In this document: in pieces, positions 6,084 to 6,653 of the stretch
Layout: every line of letters begins with the position of its first letter
Position numbering within the stretch: position 1 is the stretch's first letter
Source: Cryomorphaceae bacterium
GTDB taxonomy: Bacteria > Bacteroidota > Bacteroidia > Flavobacteriales > Crocinitomicaceae
Direction of reading: 5' to 3'
Assembly (NCBI GenBank): GCA_002683585.1
Contig: NYTQ01000066.1
Span: 2,526-9,178, forward strand
DNA length: 6,653 bases
Translations under genes and position numbers: made by a program
Notes under the pieces: model-generated
The model's input: the letters and a program-made list of their open reading frames with translations, nothing else
Database searches by the model: none
What the model was told of the DNA's origin: nothing

Positions 6084-6653
6084 TTAATAAAAATCATCAA
6101 AAAATGATTTGTATTCGTCTAATTTTGAAGTTTCAATCAATAATTTCAAATTGGTTTTACCAATCGAGTATATTTTATTGTTTTGAAACTCCTCTAAATA
6201 CTCATAACCAGCTTTGTAAGAGTTAATATACGCTTGTGCCGATTTTGAATCATCGAACTCTTTGACTACGACAAAGGGATCTTTTTTTGCGGTTTTACTT
6301 ATACTCTCTTTCAATGCCTTAGCCCTATGAATTTTTCTATTGAAGGATTTGACTCCTGATTTCAAATCTTCTATCTCCTCATCCTCCTCGTCATTCTTGT
6401 CTGCAAAAATAATGACAAAGTGTTTTTCAGAAAATGCTCTTTTGTATATATAATCTGGTTCGAAAGAAATCTCCAAATTATCGGAGTAACCATTCTGCAG
6501 AATTTCTAACAAATCCTCTGCTACTTCCGCTTGGGGCGTTCCTGGTTTCTCATCAATCACCCTGTTAATCAAAGGTTTCAACAAAGATTTATCTTCTGTG
6601 ATTTGGCCCATAGCGAAAACATGTAAAAGCAAATACTCAGCACGAAATGCATT
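6084..6653 (-). CDS. porW: PorW/SprE-like protein, C-terminal part (5' end outside window)
   Basis: The frame is open from the right edge to a TAA at 6086-6084, giving 189 visible residues. A TTG at 6632 lies inside this frame and is not a credible start, because coding sequence continues upstream (NAFRAEYLLLHVFAMGQ). The first 45 or so residues look like the last helical repeat of a TPR array (RAEYLLLHVFAMGQ, then LINRVIDEKPGTPQAEVAEDLLEIL). The rest matches the C-terminal domain I recall from PorW/SprE: KHFVIIFAD, SGVKSFNRKIH, FVVVKEFDDSKSAQAYI, IYSIGKTNLKLLIETSKLDEYKSFFDDFY. PorW/SprE are TPR lipoproteins of the type IX secretion and gliding system, thought to link the trans-envelope motor to the outer-membrane translocon. 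An acidic patch (DKNDEEDEEIEDLK) interrupts the domain. The family call is fairly good; the part that would show the lipoprotein signal is not in the window. Confidence 0.75.
   Translation of the reverse strand, partial: NAFRAEYLLLHVFAMGQITEDKSLLKPLINRVIDEKPGTPQAEVAEDLLEILQNGYSDNLEISFEPDYIYKRAFSEKHFVIIFADKNDEEDEEIEDLKSGVKSFNRKIHRAKALKESISKTAKKDPFVVVKEFDDSKSAQAYINSYKAGYEYLEEFQNNKIYSIGKTNLKLLIETSKLDEYKSFFDDFY

Noticed and set aside
1..6653. New defence system, CRISPR array, mobile element or RNA gene
   Set aside because: All but the 161-base gap and two tiny spacers is coding for recognisable housekeeping or envelope proteins; no direct repeats, transposase motifs, tRNA-like folds or long structured non-coding stretch were seen.

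Overview
The window looks like ordinary chromosome from a member of the Bacteroidota, probably a Flavobacteriales- or Cytophagales-type bacterium. Four things point there. The DNA is AT-rich and lacks Shine-Dalgarno sequences at its starts. Exported proteins carry a signal peptide ending in A/G before Gln. MurF and alanine racemase are fused in one protein. The gene run PorW/SprE-like, bactofilin, AtpZ, small membrane protein is one I recall from this phylum. I cannot name a genus. I see no RNA gene, CRISPR array, insertion sequence, phage gene or attachment site.

Left block (1-3635, all minus strand, read right to left): thymidine kinase (tdk), then a MurF-alanine racemase fusion whose GTG start overlaps the tdk stop, then, 17 bases on, an exported protein that looks like an outer-membrane beta-barrel and runs off the left edge. 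These three probably form one transcription unit. A candidate Bacteroidota-type promoter (TTG, 19 bases, near-TAnnTTTG) lies in the 161-base divergent gap upstream of tdk. The block joins nucleotide salvage, D-alanine supply for peptidoglycan, and an envelope protein.

Middle (3797-5086, plus strand): one exported M28-family zinc peptidase with a complete metal-binding set. Its stop overlaps the stop of the opposing gene by 6 bases.

Right block (5081-6653, all minus strand, read right to left): the C-terminal part of a PorW/SprE-like protein of the type IX secretion/gliding system, a bactofilin, AtpZ, and a four-helix membrane protein in the AtpI position. They are packed with an 8-base gap and two 11-base overlaps, so they are almost certainly co-transcribed. 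In related genomes, as I recall, this run leads into atpB and the rest of the F-type ATP synthase operon. Here it stops at the convergent peptidase gene, so the structural genes would have to lie elsewhere.

The most interesting point is that the MurF half of the fusion is short and appears to have lost several residues conserved in MurF ligases, while the racemase half looks intact. I found no convincing new defence, mobile or RNA-based system.
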